Shown here one piece after another: positions 28,508 to 36,567 of a DNA stretch of 46,805 nucleotides (its first letter is position 1; every line of letters begins with the position of its first letter). The notes beneath the pieces were generated by a model. The model saw only the letters and a list, made by a program, of their open reading frames with translations. It was not told where the DNA came from and ran no database searches. Position numbers and translations under genes: made by a program. The DNA comes from Glycomyces lechevalierae. GTDB taxonomy: Bacteria > Actinomycetota > Actinomycetes > Mycobacteriales > Micromonosporaceae. Location of the stretch: positions 1 through 46,805 of the forward strand of contig NZ_JAPZVQ010000027.1 of the NCBI RefSeq assembly GCF_027622945.1. Reading direction: 5' to 3'.

Positions 28508-28973
28508 GGGACCCATCGGGCCCACCTCCTGGACGAGTCCCGCTGAGCCGTCCATGACAGTGCCCCCGCCGCGCTCCGGGAGGCCCCACTGGAGGGAGCC
28601 CCATCCAGTCCGCGTCGGCCCGGCGGCGGCCGGCTCGGCCCTGTCCGGGCTCTGGGTGCTGCTGTGGCTCTTGGCGTATGCCAGAAGCACCGGCGAGAGC
28701 CTGCCGACCGGGGCGGGCTTCGCCTGGGTGACTTTGGCCGCGAGTACGATCGGAGCGGTCGCCGCCGCGCTGCTGGCGCGCTACGGTGACCGCGGGGCCG
28801 CGGTCGGCGTAGCGGCGGTCGCAGGGACGGCCGCTGGCGTCACGGGGCTCTCATGCGAGCTGTATCTTTTGCTGACCGGCGACTGGATCCTGTGGTTACA
28901 TCGACCGCAGGTCGCCACATCCTTCAGTAGGTCGTATCGAACAGCTGCCCAATCGGGCCGCAGGTTCCATTGA
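28500..28973 (+). CDS. Small predicted membrane protein (hypothetical)
   Basis: 157 aa if started at ATG 28500, which overlaps the prsW stop. An internal ATG at 28554 would give about 139 aa. The first 40 residues are Pro/Ser-rich. Three hydrophobic segments follow: SALSGLWVLLWLLAYA, FAWVTLAASTIGAVAAALLA and AVGVAAVAGTAAGVTGL, then a short amphipathic stretch and a basic tail. The family is not recognised. Codons are G/C-ending over most of the length, but the last 35 codons are less GC-rich. The stop (28971-28973) lies 21 bp before the next GTG. It is probably part of the same operon. Confidence 0.5.
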   Translation: MHEGPIGPTSWTSPAEPSMTVPPPRSGRPHWREPHPVRVGPAAAGSALSGLWVLLWLLAYARSTGESLPTGAGFAWVTLAASTIGAVAAALLARYGDRGAAVGVAAVAGTAAGVTGLSCELYLLLTGDWILWLHRPQVATSFSRSYRTAAQSGRRFH

Positions 28974-28994
28974 ATGAGAAGACGGGGACGGATC

Positions 28995-29501
28995 GTGTCG
29001 TATTTCGCTGTGGCTGTGGGCCGCGAGGGCGACGAGTGGGAGGCCGCGGAGGTCGACCTCGACGCTGTTGCCGACGTCGAGGACGCGGCCGAGGTCATGC
29101 GTGAGGCATTCCCTGACGCCGACCTGACACTCCTGTTCGTCGACGCCGACGACGAGTACCTGACCGTGATGCGCCTCGACAACGGCGACGACCTGCGCAC
29201 CTTCGGGTCCGACGCCGAGTACGCGTCGCAGTCGCGCCTGGGCGAGGCCCTGCTGGGCGACCTCGAGCCCGAGGACACCGAGGAGATCGACACCGAGGAC
29301 GAGGAGTCGATCTCGGCCCGCCCGACCGAGCTCGACGCCGAGCCCGTCGGCGAGGCGGACGTGCTGGGCGACCTGGGCGTGCCCGGATCGACCCTGCTGG
29401 CCCTGTGCGCCAAGGAGGGCATGATGCCCTCTGACGTCGTCTCGGAGGTCGCCAAGGCCATCGGCTTCACCGAGGCCCTGGAAGACGCCACCGGCTCCTA
29501 G
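28995..29501 (+). CDS. tRNA adenosine deaminase-associated protein
   Basis: A 168-aa very acidic cytoplasmic protein of unknown biochemical role, found directly upstream of tadA in many actinobacteria. The family start (M/V)SYFAVAVGREGDEWEAAEVD is clear. Two conserved parts are visible: residues 1-85 (DLTLLFVDADDEYLTVMRLDNGDDLRTFGSD) and the C-terminal GDLGVPGSTLLALCAKEGMM, then DVVSEVAKAIGF. They are separated by an Asp/Glu-rich linker. An upstream in-frame ATG at 28974 abuts the previous stop, but GTG 28995 matches the family start and follows GGGGACGG. Confidence 0.85.
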   Translation: MSYFAVAVGREGDEWEAAEVDLDAVADVEDAAEVMREAFPDADLTLLFVDADDEYLTVMRLDNGDDLRTFGSDAEYASQSRLGEALLGDLEPEDTEEIDTEDEESISARPTELDAEPVGEADVLGDLGVPGSTLLALCAKEGMMPSDVVSEVAKAIGFTEALEDATGS

Positions 29502-29514
29502 AGCCCGAGCCCCG

Positions 29515-30063
29515 ATGCAGTCCCGCCGCGAGGTCCACGAGCACTGGATGCGCCGCGCCCTCGAAATCGCGCGCACCGGAGGCCTCCCGGCGGACCCGTC
29601 GCCCCGAGGACCGGGCGGCCCGGCACACCCGGCCCACACCCCTCCTACGGAGCGGACGAACGCCCCTGAGGCCCGACAGGACCTGCCCGTGGGCGCCCTC
29701 GTCATCGGCCCGGACGGACGCGAGCTCGCCGCGGCCGCCAATGCCCGTGAGGCCCTAGGCGACCCGACCGCGCACGCCGAAGTGCTCGCACTGCGGGAGG
29801 CGGCGGCCGTCCACGGCGACGGGTGGCGGCTCGAGGGCTGCACGCTCGTGGTCACCCTGGAGCCGTGCACGATGTGCGCGGGCGCGGCGGTGCTCGCCCG
29901 AGTGGGTGAAATCGTGTTCGGCGCTTGGGAACCCAAGACCGGCGCGGTCGGCTCCCTCTGGGACGTCGTGCGCGACCCCCGCCTCAACCACAACCCCGAC
30001 GTCTACGCCGGAGTCCTCGAAGCCGAGTCGGCGGCGATGCTCCGGCGGCATTTCGGCCGCTAG
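29515..30063 (+). CDS. tadA: tRNA-specific adenosine-34 deaminase
   Basis: A 182-aa zinc enzyme that converts A34 to inosine in the anticodon of tRNA-Arg(ACG). The active-site motifs are intact: TAHAEVLAL (His87 zinc ligand, Glu89 proton shuttle) and LEPCTMCAGA (Cys118 and Cys121 zinc ligands). The usual WMRRALEIAR first helix and LPVGALVI first strand are separated by a roughly 35-residue Pro/Gly/Thr-rich insert (residues about 24-56), where typical TadA has fewer than ten. That explains the extra length over the usual 150 aa. The C-terminal helix (NHNPDVYAGVLEAESAAMLRRHF) is complete. It begins 13 bp after its associated protein gene. Confidence 0.94.
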   Translation: MQSRREVHEHWMRRALEIARTGGLPADPSPRGPGGPAHPAHTPPTERTNAPEARQDLPVGALVIGPDGRELAAAANAREALGDPTAHAEVLALREAAAVHGDGWRLEGCTLVVTLEPCTMCAGAAVLARVGEIVFGAWEPKTGAVGSLWDVVRDPRLNHNPDVYAGVLEAESAAMLRRHFGR

Positions 30064-30075
30064 GGCATTCCGGGC

Positions 30076-30136
30076 GCTAGCCTTCAAATCGGACCCCTGG
30101 GGACCCCCGATGCAACGATGCCGCAAGGGTCCGACA
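30076..30136 (+). repeat. Dispersed intergenic repeat, copy C1
   Basis: Begins CTAGCCTTCAAATCGGACCC and contains TGGGGACCCCCGATGCAACG, like copy B2 on the minus strand. TCGGACCC (30089-30096) pairs with GGGTCCGA (30127-30134). Confidence 0.65.
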
Positions 30137-30164
30137 CCGCTCTGCGCACTGGGCGTTTCCCGGC

Positions 30165-30262
30165 CCTAGCCTTCAAAACGGACAAACGACGGACCCCCGG
30201 CCTCGGCGACACTTGCGAGCCGTGATCTCGCACTGTCAAGGGCGGCACGGGGGTCCGACAGC
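30165..30262 (+). repeat. Dispersed intergenic repeat, copy C2 (long imperfect palindrome)
   Basis: Starts CCTAGCCTTCAAAACGGACA, 89 bp after the same words in copy C1. CGGACCCCCG (30190-30199) pairs perfectly with CGGGGGTCCG (30248-30257). Inside that, GACA/TGTC and TGCGAG/CTCGCA pair in register, so 30190-30257 can fold into one long hairpin. It lies between the convergent tadA and etfD-like genes and may terminate both. Confidence 0.7.
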
Positions 30263-30279
30263 GTTCGTCCGGCGGGCCG

Positions 30280-32433
30280 CTACTCGGCCGCTACCGCCTT
30301 CTCCGCGCGCTTCTCCTGCGTCCTCGCCAGCAGCTGCGCGATGTCGATCACCTCGACGTCCTCACGGCCAGCGTCGGCGACGCCGTCGCGGAGCATCGTG
30401 GAGCAGAACGGGCAGCCGACCGCCACGGTCTTCGCGCCCGTCGCGACCGCCTCGTCGGCGCGTTCGCGGTTGACGCGCTTGCCGAGCGGCTCCTCGAGCC
30501 ACATGCGCGCGCCGCCGGCGCCGCAGCAGAACGAGCGCTCCTCCGTGCGCGGCATCTCAGTGACCTCCGCGAACGAGCCGAGCAGTTCCCTTGGCGGCGT
30601 GAAGATCCGGTTGTGCCGCCCCAGATAGCACGGGTCGTGGTAGGTCAGCTTGCCCTCGTGCTCCTCGACCGGCGTGATCTTCCCGGCGTTCACCAGGTCG
30701 TTCAGCAGCTCCGTGTGGTGCACGACCTCGTACTTCCCGCCGATGTCCTCGTACTCGTTGCCGATCGTGTTGAGGCAGTGCGGGCAGGTCGCGACGATCT
30801 TGACCGCGCCGACCTCGTTCAGCGTCTCGACGTTCTGCTCCGCGAGCATCTGGTACATGAACTCGTGCCCGATGCGCCGCGCCGAGTCGCCCGTGCACGT
30901 CTCGGCCTCGCCGAGGACCGCGAACTTCACGCCCGCGTCGTGCAGCAGCGTCGCGACCGCGCGAGACGTCTTCTGCGCCTTCGGGTCGTACGCGCCCGCG
31001 CAGCCCACCCAGTACAGGTACTCGAAGTCCCCGCCGGCCTCGGCGATCGGCACCTCGAAGTCGAGCGGCTCGGCCCACTTGAGGCGGTGGGCCGGGTTCT
31101 CGCCCCACGGGTTGCCCTTGTTCTCGAGGTTGCGCAGCATCGTCTGGGCCTCGTCGGGGAAGTCCGACTCGATCATCACCATGTTCCGGCGCAGGTCCAG
31201 GATGTGGTCGACGTGCTCGATGTCGACCGGGCACTGCTCCACGCACGCACCGCAGGTGGTGCACGACCACAGCACGTCCGGGTCGATCACGTTGCCGATG
31301 ATGTTGATCTTCTCGTGCGGGTCGGCCTCGCCCCCGTTGCGCTCCTTCGCGATCGCCGCGGCCTTCAGGTACGGCGCCTGCTCGTACAGGTGGTCGCGCA
31401 GATCCGTGATGAGCTTCTTCGGCGACAGCGGCTTCCCGGTGTTCCATGCGGGGCACTGCGACTGGCAGCGGCCGCACTCGGTGCACGTGGAGAAGTCGAG
31501 CAGGCCCTTCCACGAGAAGTCGCCGATCGTCGCGACGCCGAACGGCTGCGTCTCGGGGTCGGCCGTCTCGAAGTCGGCCGGCTCGCCGTCGATGAGCATC
31601 GGCTTGGCCGGGCCCAGGCTCACCGCGCCGTCCGCGTTGCGCTTGAAGTAGATGTTGAAGAACGCCGTCACGCGGTGCCAGCCGATGCCCATCGACGGGA
31701 TCAGCGCGAGCATCAGGAAGAACGTCCATGACACCAGGATGTCGAGCCCCGCGACCAGCGTGACGGCCGTGCGCAGCGAGTCCTCGGACGCGCCGCTCCA
31801 CACGCCCGCGACGGCCGCCGAGACCGGGGAGGTCCATTCATGCGCGACGTCCCCGAGGGCGACCTTGAACGTGCGGATCGTCATGTGCGAGAGGACGATC
31901 GTGAAGATCGTCGCCTCGATGTAGAACGCCATCCACTGCCGGGAGTTCTCGAACCGCGACGACGAGCGGCGCTGGCCGTCGTCCGAGGCGGTGCCCTGCG
32001 GCGGCACGCGGTGCGCGCGCGGCTGGCTGAGCATGCGCACGGCGAACAGCGCGAGGATCGCGATCCCCGTGAGCACCGTGAGGATCTCCGAGGCCAGCAG
32101 CCACGGGCCCCAGTGCCCGACGAGCGGCAGCGCCCACTCGGGGTCGAGCACCTCGAAATACGACTGGGCGAGGGCGGGGAACAGCAGGAAGAACCCGAAG
32201 AACACCGCCCAGTGCGCCAGGCCCACGCCCGACCACTGCAGCATCCTGGTGTGCCCCAGGGTCTCCCGCAGCATGGTCTTGACCCGCGTCTCGCGTTCGC
32301 CCCGGCGGGTCTTGTCGGGCGCGCCGAGCTTCACGAGCTCGAGCATCCCGAGCCCGGCTCGGACGAACAGCCCGATGGCGAGCGCGGTGTACGCGAACGC
32401 GACCGTGGCCGTGACGATTTGGACGACTCCCAT
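30280..32433 (-). CDS. etfD: EtfD-like membrane iron-sulfur oxidoreductase
   Basis: A 717-aa protein. The N-terminal part (about 1-275) has five or six transmembrane segments like the nitrate-reductase gamma subunit, with membrane His residues for haem. Residues about 315-405 hold two 4Fe-4S ferredoxin motifs (CTECGRCQSQCPAWN and CTTCGACVEQCPVD). The C-terminal part has two CCG domains (WVGCAGAYDPKAQ with AETCTGDSARR, and DPCYLGRHNRIF with RSFCCGAGGARMW). This matches mycobacterial Rv0338c, reported as EtfD, which passes electrons from the electron-transfer flavoprotein of fatty-acid oxidation to menaquinone. That fits the mqn genes here. ATG 32433 is used. A palindromic operator lies about 45 bp upstream. 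Confidence 0.85.
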   Translation of the reverse strand: MGVVQIVTATVAFAYTALAIGLFVRAGLGMLELVKLGAPDKTRRGERETRVKTMLRETLGHTRMLQWSGVGLAHWAVFFGFFLLFPALAQSYFEVLDPEWALPLVGHWGPWLLASEILTVLTGIAILALFAVRMLSQPRAHRVPPQGTASDDGQRRSSSRFENSRQWMAFYIEATIFTIVLSHMTIRTFKVALGDVAHEWTSPVSAAVAGVWSGASEDSLRTAVTLVAGLDILVSWTFFLMLALIPSMGIGWHRVTAFFNIYFKRNADGAVSLGPAKPMLIDGEPADFETADPETQPFGVATIGDFSWKGLLDFSTCTECGRCQSQCPAWNTGKPLSPKKLITDLRDHLYEQAPYLKAAAIAKERNGGEADPHEKINIIGNVIDPDVLWSCTTCGACVEQCPVDIEHVDHILDLRRNMVMIESDFPDEAQTMLRNLENKGNPWGENPAHRLKWAEPLDFEVPIAEAGGDFEYLYWVGCAGAYDPKAQKTSRAVATLLHDAGVKFAVLGEAETCTGDSARRIGHEFMYQMLAEQNVETLNEVGAVKIVATCPHCLNTIGNEYEDIGGKYEVVHHTELLNDLVNAGKITPVEEHEGKLTYHDPCYLGRHNRIFTPPRELLGSFAEVTEMPRTEERSFCCGAGGARMWLEEPLGKRVNRERADEAVATGAKTVAVGCPFCSTMLRDGVADAGREDVEVIDIAQLLARTQEKRAEKAVAAE

Positions 32434-32678
32434 GGCGACCTCTCGGCAGTGCGGTGTTCCCGATCACGATACATGTTACTGATCAGTAGCAGCCCTGTCG
32501 ACAGCGCCACCGGCACGTGCGGAGGAACACCGATCCCACCGGCCCGGCGCCCCGCCTGCGACTGCCAAGAACCCGTACAACACCCGTGCAACCGGTTCCA
32601 TGAACAAGACGTGTACAGGGCGCTGGTCCCCGCCAGCACCCCCGATGTACCCCTCTTCCTAAGTGAACAAGGAGCCCC
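32434..32678. other. Divergent region etfD / FG-GAP genes
   Basis: About 245 bp holding the etfD promoter and operator near 32466-32488. It must also contain the promoter of the first FG-GAP gene, but no convincing -35/-10 pair for the plus strand can be named. No other gene is seen. Confidence 0.35.
32466..32488 (-). promoter_or_regulatory. Palindromic operator inside the etfD promoter
   Basis: TACTGATCAGTA (32477-32488) is a perfect 12-bp palindrome. On the minus strand a -10-like TATCGT (32466-32471) follows 5 bp after it, so the palindrome sits in the -35/-10 spacer. This is the typical place for a TetR-like repressor. The regulator is unknown. Confidence 0.5.
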
Positions 32679-32840
32679 ATGTCCCCCGATTCCCTCCGGG
32701 CCCGGCGGATCGGCACGCGCCTGATCGCCGCCGCGGTGTGGAAACGGTTGCAACCCGCCGTACAGCGGCGGCGTGTAGTCGATGCCGCACAGCGGCGAGC
32801 CATGACCCGGTACCCCTCACCCTCCCCCCAGGACATCTGA
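32679..32840 (+). CDS. Possible leader peptide upstream of FG-GAP gene 1
   Basis: 53 codons starting at ATG 32679, with AAGGAG (32669-32674) correctly spaced, and ending TGA at 32838-32840, directly abutting the ATG of the next gene. The product is very basic (MSPDSLRARRIGTRLIAAAV, then several RRR stretches). The last residues, AMTRYPSPSPQDI, reappear as AMTRTPRTSQDI in the same frame before FG-GAP gene 2, again with stop and ATG abutting. It may be a coupling leader ORF, or the shared end may only reflect a duplicated ribosome-binding region. Confidence 0.35.
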   Translation: MSPDSLRARRIGTRLIAAAVWKRLQPAVQRRRVVDAAQRRAMTRYPSPSPQDI

Positions 32841-35800
32841 ATGAACCGCATCCCCTCTCCGAGACGGACCCGCGCGAAGCGGATCGCCGCGGCGACCGCA
32901 GTGGTCGTGGGCGCCGCCCTCCTCGTTCTGCCCGGCGCCGCCGCGGGCCAGGACACCGCACCGGTGACCGAAGCCGACTGCGGCGGCCTCGGCGACGCTC
33001 CTGTGGCGGCCGGCCTGGAAGCGGCGGTCGAGACCGCCGTGACCTGCGATGTCGAAGTGCGCGTTGCGAGCCGCTCCACGCCTTACTCGACCGTGTCGGT
33101 GACCCCGGACGGTCGACTACGGCTCGTGTCCACCGCCGAACCCGTGCAGGCCGAGACCGATGCGACCCTGGTCGAAGTGGACGGCGCGCTCGTCCAGGCG
33201 GACACGCCGTGGCCGATCCGCATGAACTACGGCGACGCCGAGGCGCCGCTGCTCCAGACCGACCAGTCCGACCTGTACTGGGACGGCGAGTCCCCGGTGC
33301 CCGCATACTCCGGCACCACGGCCGCCTATGACGAGCTCGCCGCCGGCCTCGACCTCGCAGTCGACGCGGACGTCTCCTCGGCCGACCTCCGGTTCACCAT
33401 CGCCGATGAGAGCGCCTGGAACGCGCTCGCCTCCGGTTTGGCCCTCCCGACACCCGCCGCCGTCGACCGAGGCGCGATCAAGGTCCGGCGCAGCGGCGGC
33501 ATGTACCTCGACGAGTACTCGACCGCGTTCACCGTCCGCGAGGCCGACGGCCGCATCAGGTTCCCCGCGCTCACCCGCGCCTCCGACGGCTCGCTCGCGA
33601 TCAGTCTCGACGCCGCCGTGATCGCCGGGGCCGAGTTCCCCCTGACGCTCACGACCACTTGGGGATTCGGCGGATCGCAAGGGGTGAGCTGGGGCTCAGT
33701 GGCCTCCGGTGCGCCGTCGCTCGCGATCTTCCGGGGCGAAGGCCGCCCGGGCGAACCGTACTTCCCGGCCATCGGAGAGACCGGCGACGCGATCGTCGGG
33801 ACCTACTGCGCGAAGTCCGCCGACCCCGAATGCGCCGGCGTGCCTCAGGCCGCCTCTTACTGGCAGTTCGGTTCCGCCGACCTCGCCTCGCTCCTGCCGG
33901 GCGGCGAATCCTGGGTCACGTTCCCGGTCACCGAAGCCAGCTTCCAAGTCGACGCCGCCGCGGGCACGACCTGTATCGCCCCGAAGCTCACCCGGGGCTC
34001 CTACGGCTACACGCCCACGACCACCTGGAACTACCGCTCGACGCCGGTCGCCACCGCCGCGACGGGGGAGTGCCGGGACGGCAAGGCCGTCTACGACGTC
34101 ACCTCGGCGCTGCAAGGCACCGGCTGGAGCACCTCCGGCTACACCTTCGGGATGACCGCAAGCGCCGAGACCGCCCGATTCGACGGCGGCTCGGCCCGGC
34201 TCGAGGTGCGCCTCGACCTCCGCAACTACAGCCTCACCCCGCCCGCCTGCGACAACACGGCGGCCGACCCGAGGTTCCAGAAGACCTCGCGGCTCACCTA
34301 CGGCGACTTCACCGCCCAGACCTGGCGCACCGACCTGCTCAACGAGATCACCTGGACCGCTGCGGTCCGCGACGCCGACACCGGTGAGACGATCATCGCG
34401 ACCGATCCCGCGGTCGTCGCCGACGGCGCCGGACCCGCGGCCGCCGTCGACCTGCCCGACGGCCGGTACGAGATCGCCCACGAGTTCACCTCGAGCACGG
34501 GCACTCCCCTCCGGAGCACCCTCTGCCACGTCGTGATCGACACCGCGACCCCCGACTTCCTCGACATCGAGGTCCAACCGGGTCCGAAGTTCCTCGGCGA
34601 CACCGTCACCGTCGAAGTCTCCGTCTCCGACGAAGGCTTCCCGGACGGCGTCAACGCCCTGACCATCGAGTGCAGCCGGTACCCCGAGCCGGGCTGCCAG
34701 AACGAGGTCGAGGTCCTGACCGAGGACACCGCCGCCACCTTCCGGGTGCGATTGGACGCGGTGCACACCAGCATCGGGTTCCAGGTCGTCGACAAGGCCT
34801 TCAACCGCTCCGCGACCGAGTACGTCGACATCGACGCGACGCAGTCCCACAGCGACTTCAATAACGACGGCCGCCTGGACATGATGGTCGTGAGGAAGTC
34901 CGACGGCGCCCTGATGTTCTTCGCGGGCAAGGGCGACGGCACCTTCGCCGCCGGCGTCTCCAAGGGCGCCGGCTGGGGCGCCATGGACCTCGTCCTCGCC
35001 GGCGACCTCACCGGCGACCGGCAGCCCGACCTCCTGGCCCGCGACACCAGGACTGGGACTCTCTACACCTACCCAGGCATCGGCGCGGGCGGCCTCGGCA
35101 CCCGCATCCAGGTCGGCACCGGCTGGAACGCGATGGGCGCCTTCACCTCCAACGGCGACTTCGACGGCGACGGCAAGAACGACATGTACGCCGTGGGCGA
35201 GTCGGACGGGAAGCTCTACTTCTACCGCGGCAAAGGCGACGGCACCTTCGCCGCCCGGACCGCCGTCGGAACCGGCTGGGGCGTCATGGACACCGTCACC
35301 GCCTTCGCCGCGTTCGACGACGACGAGGACGCCGACCTGCTGGCCAGGGACCAGCGCGACGGTGAGTACTACGTCTACTACGGACGCGGCGACGGGACCG
35401 TCGGCTCCCGCGAGCGGATCTCCGACTTCTTCGAAGCGGGCAGCCTCAACACCGCCCAGTACAACGAGATCTTCGCCGGCGGCGACTACGACGAGAACGG
35501 CACCAAGGAGGTCGTGTCGATTGACGCGCTGACCGGCAGCCTGGTCATGCACTCGTTCGACGAGCTCGGCAGTCCCGTCTACCCGACCCGCGTCGTCGCG
35601 ACCGGCTGGTCCGGCTACCGCCTGCCCGGCGTTCTGGTCGACCGTACCTACGACTACAACGCGAGCGCCACGACGGACCTGGTCGCCAGGAACGCGAGCT
35701 CCGGAACGGTCTACGTCTACACCGGAAACGGCACCGGCGGTTTCGGGCCCCGGATCGCCGCGGCCAGCCTGGCGAACATGAACCTCCTCGAGGCCGCGGG

Positions 35801-36413
35801 CGACCTCGACGGCGACGGCATCGCCGACCTCCTCGCGCGGGTCGCCTCCACCGGCTCGCTCTACATCATGCCGGGCACCGCATACGGCGACTTCGACTAC
35901 TACAGCCGCATGCGGATCGGCACCGGCTGGAACAGCATGAGCGCCATCGTCTCCGGGCACGACTTCAACGGCGACGGCAAGATCGACGTCATCGCCCGCG
36001 AGAAGTCCACGGGCTACCTGTGGCTCTACCCTGGCAAGGGCGACGGATACCTGGGCTCGCGGGTGAAGATCGGGACCGGTTGGAGCGCGATGCGCGAGAT
36101 CACGGCCGCAGGCGACCTCGACCACGATGGCCACGCCGACGTCCTCGCGATCCGCGGCTCGGACAACTGCATGTACTTCTACAGCGGTCGCGGCAACGGC
36201 ACGCTGCGGTCCGGCGTGAAGATGAGCTGCAACTGGGTCGGGTACGACATGGTCGCGGCGGTCGGAGACTTCAACGGCGACGGGCACGGCGACTGGACCG
36301 CTCGCAGGAAGTCCGACGGCGCGCTATTCCTCTACAAGGGCAACGCCGCCGGCGGCTACGCCTCGCGAGTCCAGATCGGCACCGGCTGGAACTCGATGAA
36401 CATCATCGCCTAG
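32841..36413 (+). CDS. Secreted FG-GAP/VCBS-repeat protein 1
   Basis: A 1190-aa exported protein of unknown function. Residues 1-36 are a signal peptide (basic MNRIPSPRRTRAKR, hydrophobic core, AAAGQ). Residues about 40-670 are an extracellular region of beta-rich modules with scattered Cys. Residues about 675-1190 hold ten calcium-binding-loop repeats of the FG-GAP/VCBS type (DFNNDGRLDMMVV, DLTGDRQPDLLARD, DFDGDGKNDMYAV, DLDGDGIADLLAR, DFNGDGKIDVIARE and others). Each is followed by a YLYPGKGDGTF-type strand and GTGWNxM, so a seven-bladed or longer propeller is expected. An AGGA ribosome-binding site lies 6 nt before the ATG. The neighbouring paralogue at 36.6 kb shares the whole architecture. 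Confidence 0.88.
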   Translation: MNRIPSPRRTRAKRIAAATAVVVGAALLVLPGAAAGQDTAPVTEADCGGLGDAPVAAGLEAAVETAVTCDVEVRVASRSTPYSTVSVTPDGRLRLVSTAEPVQAETDATLVEVDGALVQADTPWPIRMNYGDAEAPLLQTDQSDLYWDGESPVPAYSGTTAAYDELAAGLDLAVDADVSSADLRFTIADESAWNALASGLALPTPAAVDRGAIKVRRSGGMYLDEYSTAFTVREADGRIRFPALTRASDGSLAISLDAAVIAGAEFPLTLTTTWGFGGSQGVSWGSVASGAPSLAIFRGEGRPGEPYFPAIGETGDAIVGTYCAKSADPECAGVPQAASYWQFGSADLASLLPGGESWVTFPVTEASFQVDAAAGTTCIAPKLTRGSYGYTPTTTWNYRSTPVATAATGECRDGKAVYDVTSALQGTGWSTSGYTFGMTASAETARFDGGSARLEVRLDLRNYSLTPPACDNTAADPRFQKTSRLTYGDFTAQTWRTDLLNEITWTAAVRDADTGETIIATDPAVVADGAGPAAAVDLPDGRYEIAHEFTSSTGTPLRSTLCHVVIDTATPDFLDIEVQPGPKFLGDTVTVEVSVSDEGFPDGVNALTIECSRYPEPGCQNEVEVLTEDTAATFRVRLDAVHTSIGFQVVDKAFNRSATEYVDIDATQSHSDFNNDGRLDMMVVRKSDGALMFFAGKGDGTFAAGVSKGAGWGAMDLVLAGDLTGDRQPDLLARDTRTGTLYTYPGIGAGGLGTRIQVGTGWNAMGAFTSNGDFDGDGKNDMYAVGESDGKLYFYRGKGDGTFAARTAVGTGWGVMDTVTAFAAFDDDEDADLLARDQRDGEYYVYYGRGDGTVGSRERISDFFEAGSLNTAQYNEIFAGGDYDENGTKEVVSIDALTGSLVMHSFDELGSPVYPTRVVATGWSGYRLPGVLVDRTYDYNASATTDLVARNASSGTVYVYTGNGTGGFGPRIAAASLANMNLLEAAGDLDGDGIADLLARVASTGSLYIMPGTAYGDFDYYSRMRIGTGWNSMSAIVSGHDFNGDGKIDVIAREKSTGYLWLYPGKGDGYLGSRVKIGTGWSAMREITAAGDLDHDGHADVLAIRGSDNCMYFYSGRGNGTLRSGVKMSCNWVGYDMVAAVGDFNGDGHGDWTARRKSDGALFLYKGNAAGGYASRVQIGTGWNSMNIIA

Positions 36414-36423
36414 ACCGAAGGAC

Positions 36424-36461
36424 GCGTCGGCCCGGCCGCCCGAGATAGGCGGGGCCGACGC
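36424..36461 (+). terminator. Terminator-like hairpin between the two FG-GAP genes
   Basis: GCGTCGGCCC (36424-36433) pairs with GGGCCGACGC (36452-36461), with an inner CGCC/GGCG extension. There is no U-tract. Confidence 0.6.
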
Positions 36462-36567
36462 CCTCCACTCTGGTCTCGACTGCAACCCGACCCACCGGGT
36501 AAGCGTCTTCAAGACAGTGCCCCCGCACGCCATGACCCGAACCCCTCGGACCTCACAGGACATCTGA

